A DNA stretch of 8,830 bases, taken from assembly GCA_902495985.1 (NCBI GenBank), contig CABUZF010000036.1, positions 1 to 8,830 of the forward strand. Reading direction: 5' to 3'. The notes under the pieces are model-generated. The model saw nothing but the letters and a program-made list of their open reading frames with translations. It was not told the origin of the DNA and did no database searches. The translations under genes were made by a program, and so were the position numbers. This DNA comes from an uncultured Collinsella sp. (GTDB taxonomy: Bacteria > Actinomycetota > Coriobacteriia > Coriobacteriales > Coriobacteriaceae). This document shows, piece after piece, positions 1 through 5,743 of the stretch (position 1 is its first letter; every line of letters starts with the position of its first letter).

Positions 1-362
1 CCGGCTCGAAGGGCGGCGCTGCCGCCCCGGGTCATAAGCCGACGACCAAGACGACGGTGTCGACCAAGACCGAGACCAAGGACAACAAGTCCGACAAGAA
101 GGACTCCGATAAGTCCGATAAGAAGGACGAGAAGAAGTCTGACAAGAAGTCTGACAAGAAGGACAGCAAGTCCGACAAGAAGTCCGACAAGAAGTCCGAT
201 TCCAAGTCCGATACGGGTGCTGCTTCCACGACCACTGCTAAGAAGTCCTCTAGTGCTTCCGAGCAGGAGACTGGCACCAACCCGCTCGCCATTGTTGGCG
301 TTGCCGCCGGCGTCATCGGTCTCGCCATCGTCGGCGTGTTCGTGTTCACCAAACGTCGGTAG
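1..362 (+). CDS. C-terminal end of a surface protein with Lys/Ser/Asp linker and membrane anchor (5' partial)
   Basis: The reading frame is open from base 3 to the TAG at 360-362 with no in-frame stop, so the start lies before the window; the GTG at 57 is only an internal valine codon. The visible 119 residues begin with a Gly/Ala/Pro/Thr-rich stretch, pass through a highly charged linker made almost entirely of Lys, Ser and Asp, and end in a hydrophobic segment of about 22 residues (starting NPLAIVGVAAG) followed by the basic tail KRR. This is the layout of a C-terminal membrane anchor with the bulk of the protein outside the cell. No LPXTG-type sortase motif precedes the hydrophobic segment, so covalent wall attachment is not supported. 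The functional domain is not visible. In known DUF4430 loci the partner is often a prenyltransferase-like alpha/alpha-barrel repeat protein, which is an inference here. The next gene begins 9 bases after the stop, so the two are co-transcribed. Confidence 0.8.
   Translation, partial: GSKGGAAAPGHKPTTKTTVSTKTETKDNKSDKKDSDKSDKKDEKKSDKKSDKKDSKSDKKSDKKSDSKSDTGAASTTTAKKSSSASEQETGTNPLAIVGVAAGVIGLAIVGVFVFTKRR
82..219 (+). repeat. In-frame degenerate repeat encoding a KSDKK-type linker
   Basis: Units resembling AAGTCCGACAAGAAG recur in frame roughly every 12-15 bases, with small changes (TCCGAT, TCTGAC, GACAGC). They encode a run of Lys-Ser-Asp-Lys residues. The low sequence complexity suggests expansion by slippage, and unit number may vary between strains. 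The encoded segment has no hydrophobic residues and probably acts as an extended spacer across the cell wall. Confidence 0.75.
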
Positions 363-366
363 GTGA
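361..366 (+). promoter_or_regulatory. Ribosome binding site of the DUF4430 gene, overlapping the upstream stop codon
   Basis: AGGTGA overlaps the last two bases of the preceding TAG and lies 5 bases before the GTG at 372. The earlier GTG at 363, directly after the stop, has no purine-rich sequence at the right distance. The site therefore selects 372 as the start and suggests translational coupling to the upstream gene. Confidence 0.65.
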
Positions 367-371
367 GGGCT

Positions 372-1274
372 GTGTCCAATAAATCCAAGGACGCTGACCC
401 CAAGCAACCAGATTCCTCGTTCATTCAGTTCGACGATTCAAAGCAACAGGGCGCCGCTTCGGCGGCGTCCGCCCCTCGACGGAAGGCGCTTCTTGGCGTT
501 CTGACTGCCGCGTGCGTTGCGCTGATTGTCATATCGCTGGGCTTCGTCCATCCTTCCGAGAGCGGCGCCTGGTCCATTGACTGGATCGTTCAGGCCGTGA
601 CGGGGGAGAGCGTCGTCGCCAAGGACACCAAGGGGTTTGGCTCGACTACGACTTCGGGCGAGGCCAGTTCCAAGGATTCCAAATCTTCGAATGATGCAAA
701 AGACGAGCCCAAGGGTTCGAACGACGCCAAGGACGATTCCGAGTCTTCAAACAAGGAATCGGACAAAAACTCGGATAGCAAGAAGTCCGAGGACCGGGGC
801 GGCAAGAAGTCTGGCGATAAATCCGCTGCCCAAAATACGGGAGCCGGTGATACTTCCAATGCGTCTGGCGGTGCTTCTTCGGGCGGTGGCCAGTCGTCTG
901 ATGGAGCCTCATCCTCTAATGGTGGAAACGCCTCCTCGGGCAGCCAAAGCGGCTCACAGGAGTCCAACTACGTTACGGTGACGGTTTCGGTCACATCGAG
1001 CGCTGTGGGCAATCCCGTGTCCTCTGGCGGCACCTTTACCTTTAACGAAGGCGCCACCGTTTACGATGCCCTGTGCGCGCTGGGCCTTTCTGTCAACGCA
1101 CACGGCTCATCGTACGGCACGTATGTTTCTGCGATTGGTGGTTTGGCCGAGAAACAGTACGGCGGCACGAGCGGCTGGATGTACTCCGTCAACGGCACAA
1201 CGCCCATGACGGCCTGCAGTAACTACGTTCTCTCCAATGGCGACAACGTCGTTTGGTATTACGTAACGGGCTAG
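372..1274 (+). CDS. Membrane-anchored DUF4430 domain surface protein
   Basis: A 300-residue protein. After a hydrophilic N-terminus of about 37 residues comes one transmembrane segment (about 38-59, starting KALLGVLTAACVALIVI), then a Ser/Asp/Lys/Gly/Asn-rich low-complexity linker (about 92-197) and a C-terminal globular domain (about 200-300). The domain starts with alternating beta-type residues (YVTVTVSV) and contains the motifs ATVYDALCALG, GWMYSVNG and GDNVVWYY, typical of DUF4430, the fold related to the C-terminal domain of transcobalamin and intrinsic factor. Two cysteines in the domain (about 235 and 282) could pair outside the cell. The N-terminal anchor places the domain outside, opposite in polarity to the C-terminally anchored upstream protein. 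The start at GTG 372 is chosen for its AGGTGA site; a start at GTG 363 would add three residues. A strong terminator follows, so this is the last gene of its operon. The domain assignment is firm; the ligand is unknown, and corrinoid or other small-molecule binding is only an analogy. Confidence 0.85.
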   Translation: MSNKSKDADPKQPDSSFIQFDDSKQQGAASAASAPRRKALLGVLTAACVALIVISLGFVHPSESGAWSIDWIVQAVTGESVVAKDTKGFGSTTTSGEASSKDSKSSNDAKDEPKGSNDAKDDSESSNKESDKNSDSKKSEDRGGKKSGDKSAAQNTGAGDTSNASGGASSGGGQSSDGASSSNGGNASSGSQSGSQESNYVTVTVSVTSSAVGNPVSSGGTFTFNEGATVYDALCALGLSVNAHGSSYGTYVSAIGGLAEKQYGGTSGWMYSVNGTTPMTACSNYVLSNGDNVVWYYVTG

Positions 1275-1296
1275 AGGCCTCGACATAGCGCGCCAG

Positions 1297-1335
1297 ACGG
1301 GCGGTTCGGACCAACATCCGGACCGTCCGTTTTTC
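1297..1335 (+). terminator. Intrinsic terminator of the surface-protein operon
   Basis: A 14-bp stem (1297-1310 with 1317-1330, two G-U pairs) encloses the loop CCAACA and is followed by a T run (TTTTT at 1330-1334). It lies 22 bases after the DUF4430 stop codon. Confidence 0.85.
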
Positions 1336-1372
1336 ATGCGAATGGGACTGGGTCGCCGGGTCTCTCGGCAAA

Positions 1373-1407
1373 CAAAAAACCGGTTGGAACGGGAATTCCA
1401 ACCGGTT
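1373..1407 (-). terminator. Intrinsic terminator of the distal gtrA-like gene
   Basis: A perfect 12-bp stem (1378-1389 with 1396-1407; AACCGGTTGGAA and its complement) has a 6-base loop. The run of A residues at 1374-1379 reads as a T tract on the minus strand, which fits termination of the minus-strand gene ending at 1434. The opposing + strand operon has its own terminator just to the left, so the convergent units are separated by two terminators. Confidence 0.85.
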
Positions 1408-1433
1408 ATACATTCAAGCAAATAGTGAATCGA

Positions 1434-1841
1434 CTACGACCGTGCGCCCTCGAGGAAGAAGCGGCGGCTGAAGTAGTTATACCAGGTGACGAGGAACGTG
1501 GCGATGGCCTTCATGGCCTGGTAGCCGATGCTCAAAAACGTGACGCCCACAAACATATACAGGTCGTTGAGGCCCAGGCCGATCACCGACAGGATGGTGA
1601 AGATCGTGAACTCGCGCTTGCGGCTCATGCCTTCGCGGTGGTCGAACACGTACTTCATGCTGAGCCAGTAGTTGACCACGACGGACGTGATAAACGAAAC
1701 CGTGGTGCTCATCAAAAAGTCGAGGTGGAACAGCTCGACGAGCGCAATGAGCATGCCCCAGTCGATGCCAAAGGAGATAAGACCCACGACAGCAAACTTG
1801 AGGAACTGCTTGGTATGAGGTTGTGCCAGCGCCTTGCGCAC
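1434..1841 (-). CDS. GtrA-family membrane protein (first of two paralogues by coordinate)
   Basis: A 135-residue integral membrane protein of the GtrA-like family (PF04138), small four-helix proteins linked to movement of lipid-linked sugars or to decoration of cell-surface polysaccharides and teichoic acids. Four hydrophobic spans are visible at about 12-32, 44-60, 79-99 and 103-123. Between the second and third lies the conserved loop NYWLSMKYVFDHREGMSRKR, and the protein ends with the typical basic RRFFLEG motif. The length matches the family. The start is a GTG at 1841 preceded by GGATGTGA, a reasonable Shine-Dalgarno sequence; the only in-frame extension upstream would need an unusual ATT start. 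It is clearly paralogous to the gene at 2061-2456 and reads in the same direction, 219 bases downstream of it, with its own terminator. The gap with an inverted repeat suggests it may have its own promoter. The transported substrate cannot be told from sequence. Confidence 0.85.
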   Translation of the reverse strand: MRKALAQPHTKQFLKFAVVGLISFGIDWGMLIALVELFHLDFLMSTTVSFITSVVVNYWLSMKYVFDHREGMSRKREFTIFTILSVIGLGLNDLYMFVGVTFLSIGYQAMKAIATFLVTWYNYFSRRFFLEGARS

Positions 1842-1938
1842 GTAATCACATCCAATGCGTTGATGAATCGAGCAGAGGATACTTTAGAGCTTTTACAAGG
1901 GAAACGTAAGGTCTTTGCCAATAACTATATGAACTCGC

Positions 1939-1977
1939 CAAATTTTCAAGGGCTAATCCGCAAACGTTGAAAATTTG
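1939..1977. repeat. Perfect 11-bp inverted repeat upstream of the distal gtrA-like gene
   Basis: CAAATTTTCAA at 1939-1949 and its exact complement TTGAAAATTTG at 1967-1977 are separated by 17 bases. The element lies about 100-135 bases before the GTG of the minus-strand gtrA-like gene in an AT-rich stretch. On the minus strand the left arm also contains TTGAAA, followed 14 bases later by TATAGT (1929-1924), a sub-optimal promoter-like pair. It could be an operator or a hairpin in a leader; neither is proven. Confidence 0.5.
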
Positions 1978-1994
1978 CCCGTAAACGAGCGACA

Positions 1995-2034
1995 CCCACG
2001 GACGATACTGCGCTGAGTGCGCGTCGTCCGTGGG
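1995..2034 (-). terminator. Long hairpin after the proximal gtrA-like gene, possible terminator
   Basis: CCCACGGACGA (1995-2005) pairs perfectly with TCGTCCGTGGG (2024-2034). An inner GCGC/GCGC stem closes a 5-base loop TGAGT. It starts 26 bases beyond the stop codon of the minus-strand gtrA-like gene ending at 2061. No T run follows on either strand, so it is not a canonical intrinsic terminator. It may be a transcript-stabilising or attenuating structure. Confidence 0.4.
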
Positions 2035-2060
2035 CGCCGTAATGCTGCAGGGGTTTCGAG

Positions 2061-2456
2061 CTATTTTGTCTCGTCGCCCTCCAGGAAGATTTTTCGGGTC
2101 ACAAAGTTGTAGACCATGACAAGCGCGGTGGCGCAGATCTTGGCGATATTGGCCTCGAGTCCCAGGCCGGCGTTGAGCGCCAGCACGATCCCGTCGTTGA
2201 GCACCAAACCGATCACGGACAGCACGACAAAGATGATGAACTCGCGGCGGCGGCTCATGCCTTCCTTGTGCGCAAACACGTACTTCATGCTTGCGAGGTA
2301 GTTAAAGATGAGTGAGATGATAAAGCCGCTGGTGTTGGCGATTAGGATGTTGAGGCCCAGACCGTAGTGGAGCAGATTCATAATGCCAAAGTCGATAACC
2401 GTGGCAATGACGCCGACGATGCCAAATTTCATGATCTGCGCAAGGAGCTTTTGCAT
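2061..2456 (-). CDS. GtrA-family membrane protein (second paralogue, next to fbp)
   Basis: A 131-residue GtrA-like (PF04138) four-span membrane protein, starting MQKLLAQIMKFGIVG and ending RKIFLEGDETK. It shares with its neighbour the pattern NY..SMKYVF.H.EGMSR.REF.IF..LSVIGL.LND across the second loop and third span, so the two arose by duplication and then diverged in the flanking helices. The frame can be extended to a TTG at 2519 (152 residues), but that start has no properly spaced ribosome binding site, and the extra 21 residues are not hydrophobic and have no counterpart in the paralogue. The ATG at 2456 is preceded by AAGGCAGG and aligns with the paralogue's N-terminus, so I use it. 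It lies 78 bases downstream of the fbp stop codon on the same strand with no clear terminator between, so co-transcription with fbp is likely. The substrate is unknown. Confidence 0.85.
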   Translation of the reverse strand: MQKLLAQIMKFGIVGVIATVIDFGIMNLLHYGLGLNILIANTSGFIISLIFNYLASMKYVFAHKEGMSRRREFIIFVVLSVIGLVLNDGIVLALNAGLGLEANIAKICATALVMVYNFVTRKIFLEGDETK

Positions 2457-2534
2457 GGTACCTGCCTTAGGGTGGCGCGGGGACGCCGTGGGGATGACAA
2501 ACTCAGCAAGTTTAGCCAATCCCCGCGGGTGGGG

Positions 2535-4451
2535 CTAGACGCGCTCTTCGATAGCACCGTTTCTATATGCATCGAGCAGCTGGCGCAGATCCTGGATCTG
2601 GCTGCGAATCTTGGCGCCAGTATCGGTGTCGCTCACCATGCGGCGACGGTCTGCTTGGTCAAAACGGTTGGTCTCGCTTTCGATGTCCACGTTGCGCGTG
2701 AGTGCCTCGGCAACCGTCGTAAAGGCCCGGTGCGACTTGAGGCTGCAGCCGCGCGAGCTCGAGATGAGCGTATAGCCGGCGATGCCCGTCTTGGGATGGT
2801 AAGCGCGGCAGAAGCCGCCATCGATGACCAGCAGCTTGCCCTCGGCGCGGATGGGCTGCTCGCCCTTGGTGGTTTTAACGGGCGTGTGGCCGTTGATGAT
2901 GTGGCCGGTCGGCGAGCATGCCATGGGCGCGACGCCAAACTCGCGCATGATATCATCGCAGACCGAGGGCGACTTGGTAAGCGTAAAGTACGGGTCCATC
3001 GGCTCGACCCAGGTGCTCTTATCGGCGATATAGGCGCGCTCAAAGGTACGCACCAGGCGTCCGCTGGCGGGTGAATTGAAGCCAATCCACAGGTACCACA
3101 TCCAGTCGAGGGCATCGCGGTCGCCCACGCGCCACGCGCGGCGGGCGATGTGGTCGCAAAAATCGAGATAATCGCGGCCAGCGTGCCAGGTGCCCAGGCA
3201 GTTCATGCTGCTAAAGGTGCCGTCTTCGTTGAGCGGAACGCAGCCGTGGAAGAGCAGGTTGCCGTTGGCGACCTTGTACATCGAGCCGTGGGTGTAGAGG
3301 AAATCGATATGGCGATGCAGGTGATCGGCGGTTACAAACTCGGACACGAGCTTGTCGATGATGTGCTGCTCCTGAGACGTGAGCGTGTAGGGGTCCGCCG
3401 GGTCGACGGTGGGGAAGTCGTTGGTCGTGAGCGGCCACACGCTGCCGTCGGCGAGCGTGACCGTGCCGGTGTCGTGGTCGATCTTGTCGAGTAGCAGGCG
3501 GTCGGTCATATCGAACTCGGGGTGGCGCTGGATAATCTGGCCCTCGAGCTTAAAGAGCAGCACGTTGATGGCCTTGATCAGCGGGGTGATGGACTCACCG
3601 GCGGTGTAGGTGGCATCGGCAAAGGCGACAAGCTCACGCAGCGAGATGCCGTAGTCGTTCTCCAGGATCTCGTAGTTGTCGTAGCGTAGGTTGTTGCGCA
3701 ACACCGTGGCGATGCAGGCGGGCTCACCGGCCGCAGCGCCCATCCACAGCAGGTCGTGGTTGCCCCACTGGATGTCGAGTGAATGGTAGGTGAGCAGACG
3801 GTCCATAATTTTGGCCGCGCCGCCGCCGCGGTCGAAGATGTCGCCCACCAGGTGCAAGTGGTCGACGGCCAGGCGCTTGATGAGCGAGGCGAGCGACTCG
3901 ATAAAGTCGTCGGCGCTGGCGGTCTCTAGGATGGACTCCACGATGCGCTCGTGATAGCGCACGCGATAGTTGTTCTCGTCCGGGTGCGTGTGCAACAACT
4001 CGTCGATGATGTAGGCGTAGTCGCGCGGGATGGCCTTACGCACCTTGGAGCGCGTGTAGCGGCTTGAAAGTGAGCGAGCGACCATGATGAGCTGGTCAAG
4101 CATCGTCTTGTACCAGGTTGGCGAGTCCTCGCGCCGGCTGCGGACCAGGTCGATCTTCTCGCGCGGGTAGTAGATGAGCGTACACAGCTCGCCCTTTTCG
4201 TCAAAGGAGAGCGTGTCGCCAAAGATTTCGTCGACATGCTCGCGCACGACGCCCGAGCAGTTGTTGAGGATGTGCATAAAGGCTTCGTACTCACCATGCA
4301 CGTCGCTCATAAAATGCTCGGTGCCCTTGGGTAGGTTGAGGATGGCCGAGAGGTTGATAATTTCGGTAAATGCGGATTGTTCGGTGGGGAACTGTCTCGA
4401 CAGCAGGCGCAGATACTTGAAGTCTTGCGGGTTGCGATCGAATGCGACCAT
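2535..4451 (-). CDS. fbp: Fructose-1,6-bisphosphatase class 3
   Basis: A 638-residue cytoplasmic enzyme of the class 3 (Firmicutes-type, PF06874) family that hydrolyses fructose 1,6-bisphosphate to fructose 6-phosphate, the committing step of gluconeogenesis. The metallophosphatase signature is complete: SDVHGEYEAF (Asp50, His52), GDIFDRGG (203-210) and WGNHD (229-233), which bind the metal pair, with later HGCVPLNEDG and INGHTPVK segments also typical of the family. The long insertions between motifs and a length near that of the roughly 670-residue Bacillus subtilis enzyme distinguish it from class 1 and 2 enzymes. The start is the ATG at 4451, preceded by GGAAGGTG at a spacing of 4 bases; an in-frame upstream start at 4496 would add 15 residues (MTLFISFTS...) without such a site. 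A gtrA-like gene follows on the same strand, and degV diverges on the other side. No frameshift or missing catalytic residue is seen. Confidence 0.95.
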   Translation of the reverse strand: MVAFDRNPQDFKYLRLLSRQFPTEQSAFTEIINLSAILNLPKGTEHFMSDVHGEYEAFMHILNNCSGVVREHVDEIFGDTLSFDEKGELCTLIYYPREKIDLVRSRREDSPTWYKTMLDQLIMVARSLSSRYTRSKVRKAIPRDYAYIIDELLHTHPDENNYRVRYHERIVESILETASADDFIESLASLIKRLAVDHLHLVGDIFDRGGGAAKIMDRLLTYHSLDIQWGNHDLLWMGAAAGEPACIATVLRNNLRYDNYEILENDYGISLRELVAFADATYTAGESITPLIKAINVLLFKLEGQIIQRHPEFDMTDRLLLDKIDHDTGTVTLADGSVWPLTTNDFPTVDPADPYTLTSQEQHIIDKLVSEFVTADHLHRHIDFLYTHGSMYKVANGNLLFHGCVPLNEDGTFSSMNCLGTWHAGRDYLDFCDHIARRAWRVGDRDALDWMWYLWIGFNSPASGRLVRTFERAYIADKSTWVEPMDPYFTLTKSPSVCDDIMREFGVAPMACSPTGHIINGHTPVKTTKGEQPIRAEGKLLVIDGGFCRAYHPKTGIAGYTLISSSRGCSLKSHRAFTTVAEALTRNVDIESETNRFDQADRRRMVSDTDTGAKIRSQIQDLRQLLDAYRNGAIEERV

Positions 4452-4734
4452 GAAACACCTTCCGATGGGGCTGGTAAAACTGATAAACAGCGTCAAACGT
4501 TTACCAGTATGCGCCGCTTTTGTTTCGATTTTGCGCCAGCGGCTGAATTGTCGGCTGAACGGTTTGGTAAATCGATTTAGTGAAGGTAGATGTGTTGGTC
4601 GGGTGGAGACGACAGAGGGTGTTTTCTCAGATATTTATGCGTCGGGTCGGTGGAGACGATGGTGGTAAAGATGTTCACTATTTTTGGTTCGATTTGGTAA
4701 ATAGTGGACATATGTACCGCATGTAGGCTCACTG

Positions 4735-4743
4735 TGCGATAAT
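4735..4743 (+). promoter_or_regulatory. Extended -10 promoter of degV
   Basis: TGC followed by GATAAT (4738-4743) is an extended -10 element, five of six bases matching TATAAT. No good -35 box lies 16-18 bases upstream, as is common for extended -10 promoters. Transcription would begin near 4750, giving a leader of about 20 bases that still includes the AAGGAG site. Confidence 0.5.
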
Positions 4744-4759
4744 TTGCGCAGCAATGAGT

Positions 4760-4765
4760 AAGGAG
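4760..4765 (+). promoter_or_regulatory. Ribosome binding site that sets the degV start
   Basis: AAGGAG lies 6 bases before the ATG at 4772. The in-frame ATG at 4754 lies upstream of this site and has no comparable sequence before it, so the shorter protein is preferred. Confidence 0.8.
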
Positions 4766-4771
4766 CCTCAT

Positions 4772-5662
4772 ATGAGTGATTTTGTCCTGACCTGTGAATC
4801 CGCCGCCGATCGAACCCGTGAGTTCTTTGCGTCGCGCAATATCCCTGTCGTGTGTTTTCATTACGAGATCGACGATGTTGTCTATACGGACGATCTGTAT
4901 CAGTCGATTACGCCGGACGAGTTTTTTGCCCAGATTGCCGCGGGCGCCATGCCCAAGACATCTCAGGTGAGTGTTGGTGAGTACGAGGAGTTTTGGGAGC
5001 CGTTTGTTGCCGAGGGCAAAGACGTGCTGCACCTGACGTTGTCGTCGGGTATTTCGGGCACGTATGGATCGGCCTGCGTCGCGGCGCAGATGCTTGCGGA
5101 TCGCTATCCCGAGGGCGGCAAGGTGCGCGTCATCGATTCGCTGGCGGCGTCTTCGGGCTTTGGCCTGCTGGTGGAGTGTGCCGCCGACGTTCGCGATAGC
5201 GGTGCTTCGCTCGACGAGACGGCCGCTTGGATTGAGGAGCATAAACTCAACCTGCACCACTGGTTCTTCTCGACCGATCTGTCGAGCTACCTGCGCGGCG
5301 GTCGCATTTCGGCCGCGAGCGCGATCATCGGCACGGCGCTCAAGATTTGCCCGCTTATGACGGTCGATTGCGAAGGTAAGCTGTCGCCACGTGAGAAGAT
5401 TCGCACTAAGAAGCGAGCGATTTCCGAGATGGCTAAGACCATGATGGCACACGTGCTGGACGGTGCGGATTATTCGGGTAAGTGCATCATGTCGCACTCG
5501 GCGTGCCGCGAGGATGCCGAGGCAGTTGCGGCGCTGATTGAGGAACAGGTTCCGCAGCTTAAAGGCAAGATTGAGATCAATGACATCGGTACTCTGATTG
5601 GCTCGCATACCGGACCTGGTACGGTGGCGCTCTTCTTTATGGGCGACAAGCGCGTGGATTAA
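4772..5662 (+). CDS. DegV family protein (FakB-like fatty-acid-binding protein)
   Basis: A 296-residue protein of the DegV family (PF02645), whose studied members (FakB) hold a fatty acid in a buried pocket and present it to the kinase FakA for phosphorylation on the way to phospholipids. The usual family landmarks are all present: the N-terminal strand DFVLTCESAAD, the motif TSQVS (63-67), LSSGISGTY (90-98), YLRGGRIS (173-180) and, near the end, IGSHTGPGTVALFF (276-289), with the His279 region that contacts the carboxylate in FakB proteins. Length is typical. The start at 4772 follows from its AAGGAG site; starting at 4754 would add six residues. It stands alone between a divergent fbp and a convergent TIM-barrel gene, with its own promoter and a shared terminator. 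The kinase partner FakA is not in the window, and bacteria often carry several DegV paralogues, so the lipid specificity cannot be given. Confidence 0.92.
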   Translation: MSDFVLTCESAADRTREFFASRNIPVVCFHYEIDDVVYTDDLYQSITPDEFFAQIAAGAMPKTSQVSVGEYEEFWEPFVAEGKDVLHLTLSSGISGTYGSACVAAQMLADRYPEGGKVRVIDSLAASSGFGLLVECAADVRDSGASLDETAAWIEEHKLNLHHWFFSTDLSSYLRGGRISAASAIIGTALKICPLMTVDCEGKLSPREKIRTKKRAISEMAKTMMAHVLDGADYSGKCIMSHSACREDAEAVAALIEEQVPQLKGKIEINDIGTLIGSHTGPGTVALFFMGDKRVD

Positions 5663-5693
5663 TTTGCCCCATCGCGTCGCTGCATGATTGCTC

Positions 5694-5738
5694 AAACGAA
5701 AACGGCCCGCCTCACGTTTGTGGGGCGGGCCTTGCTGT
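5694..5738. terminator. Bidirectional terminator between degV and the TIM-barrel gene
   Basis: A GC-rich 12-bp stem (5704-5715 with 5720-5731, one G-U pair) with the loop GTTT lies midway between two convergent stop codons. On the + strand it is followed by TTGCTGTT. On the minus strand the flanking sequence reads GTTTTCGTTTG, a better T-rich tail. It can serve both genes. Confidence 0.8.
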
Positions 5739-5743
5739 TACGA

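Larger units (their letters stand above)
4452..4771. promoter_or_regulatory. Divergent fbp/degV control region with repeated TGGTAAA motifs
   Basis: This 320-base stretch contains no convincing gene. TGGTAAA occurs at 4472-4478, 4565-4571 and 4695-4701, and its complement TTTACCA at 4500-4506. The first and the inverted copy form an 8-bp inverted repeat (CTGGTAAA...TTTACCAG, 21-base spacer) just upstream of the fbp start. The copies at 4563-4572 and 4693-4702 share ten bases, TTTGGTAAAT. The palindrome TAAATCGATTTA (4568-4579) overlaps the third motif. Short direct repeats of CGGCTGAA (4540-4547, 4552-4559) and of a GTCGG(G)TGGAGACGA unit (4598-4612, 4646-4659) also occur. The arrangement suggests binding sites for a regulator of one or both divergent genes; the regulator is unknown. 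I find no convincing fbp promoter. Confidence 0.4.

Noticed and set aside
270..290. Sortase (LPXTG-like) anchoring signal before the C-terminal hydrophobic segment
   Set aside because: The residues before the hydrophobic segment read EQETGTNPLA; no LPXTG or close variant is present, so only membrane anchoring is supported.
32..424. Minus-strand open frame rich in Leu-Ser-Asp-Phe repeats
   Set aside because: It is the reverse complement of the Lys/Ser/Asp repeat of the surface protein; the periodic pattern is copied from that repeat and no start signal supports it.
1425..1970. Plus-strand open frame of 181 codons
   Set aside because: It is antisense to the gtrA-like gene and runs through its minus-strand promoter region; the charged product has no known domain.
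2457..2519. N-terminal extension of the fbp-proximal GtrA protein from a TTG
   Set aside because: There is no properly spaced ribosome binding site, the extension lacks a counterpart in the paralogue, and the ATG at 2456 has better signals.
2521..2534. Short GC hairpin right after the fbp stop codon as a terminator
   Set aside because: Only about 4 base pairs form (CCCC with GGGG) and no T run follows on the minus strand.
2367..3074. Plus-strand open frame of 235 codons
   Set aside because: It is largely antisense to fbp, which has full family motifs. The frame results from high GC content, its product resembles no family, and it also runs across the fbp-gtrA gap.
4577..5695. Minus-strand open frame of 372 codons
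   Set aside because: It covers the complement of degV and its upstream region; the arginine- and histidine-rich product has no recognisable domain, while degV on the other strand is certain.
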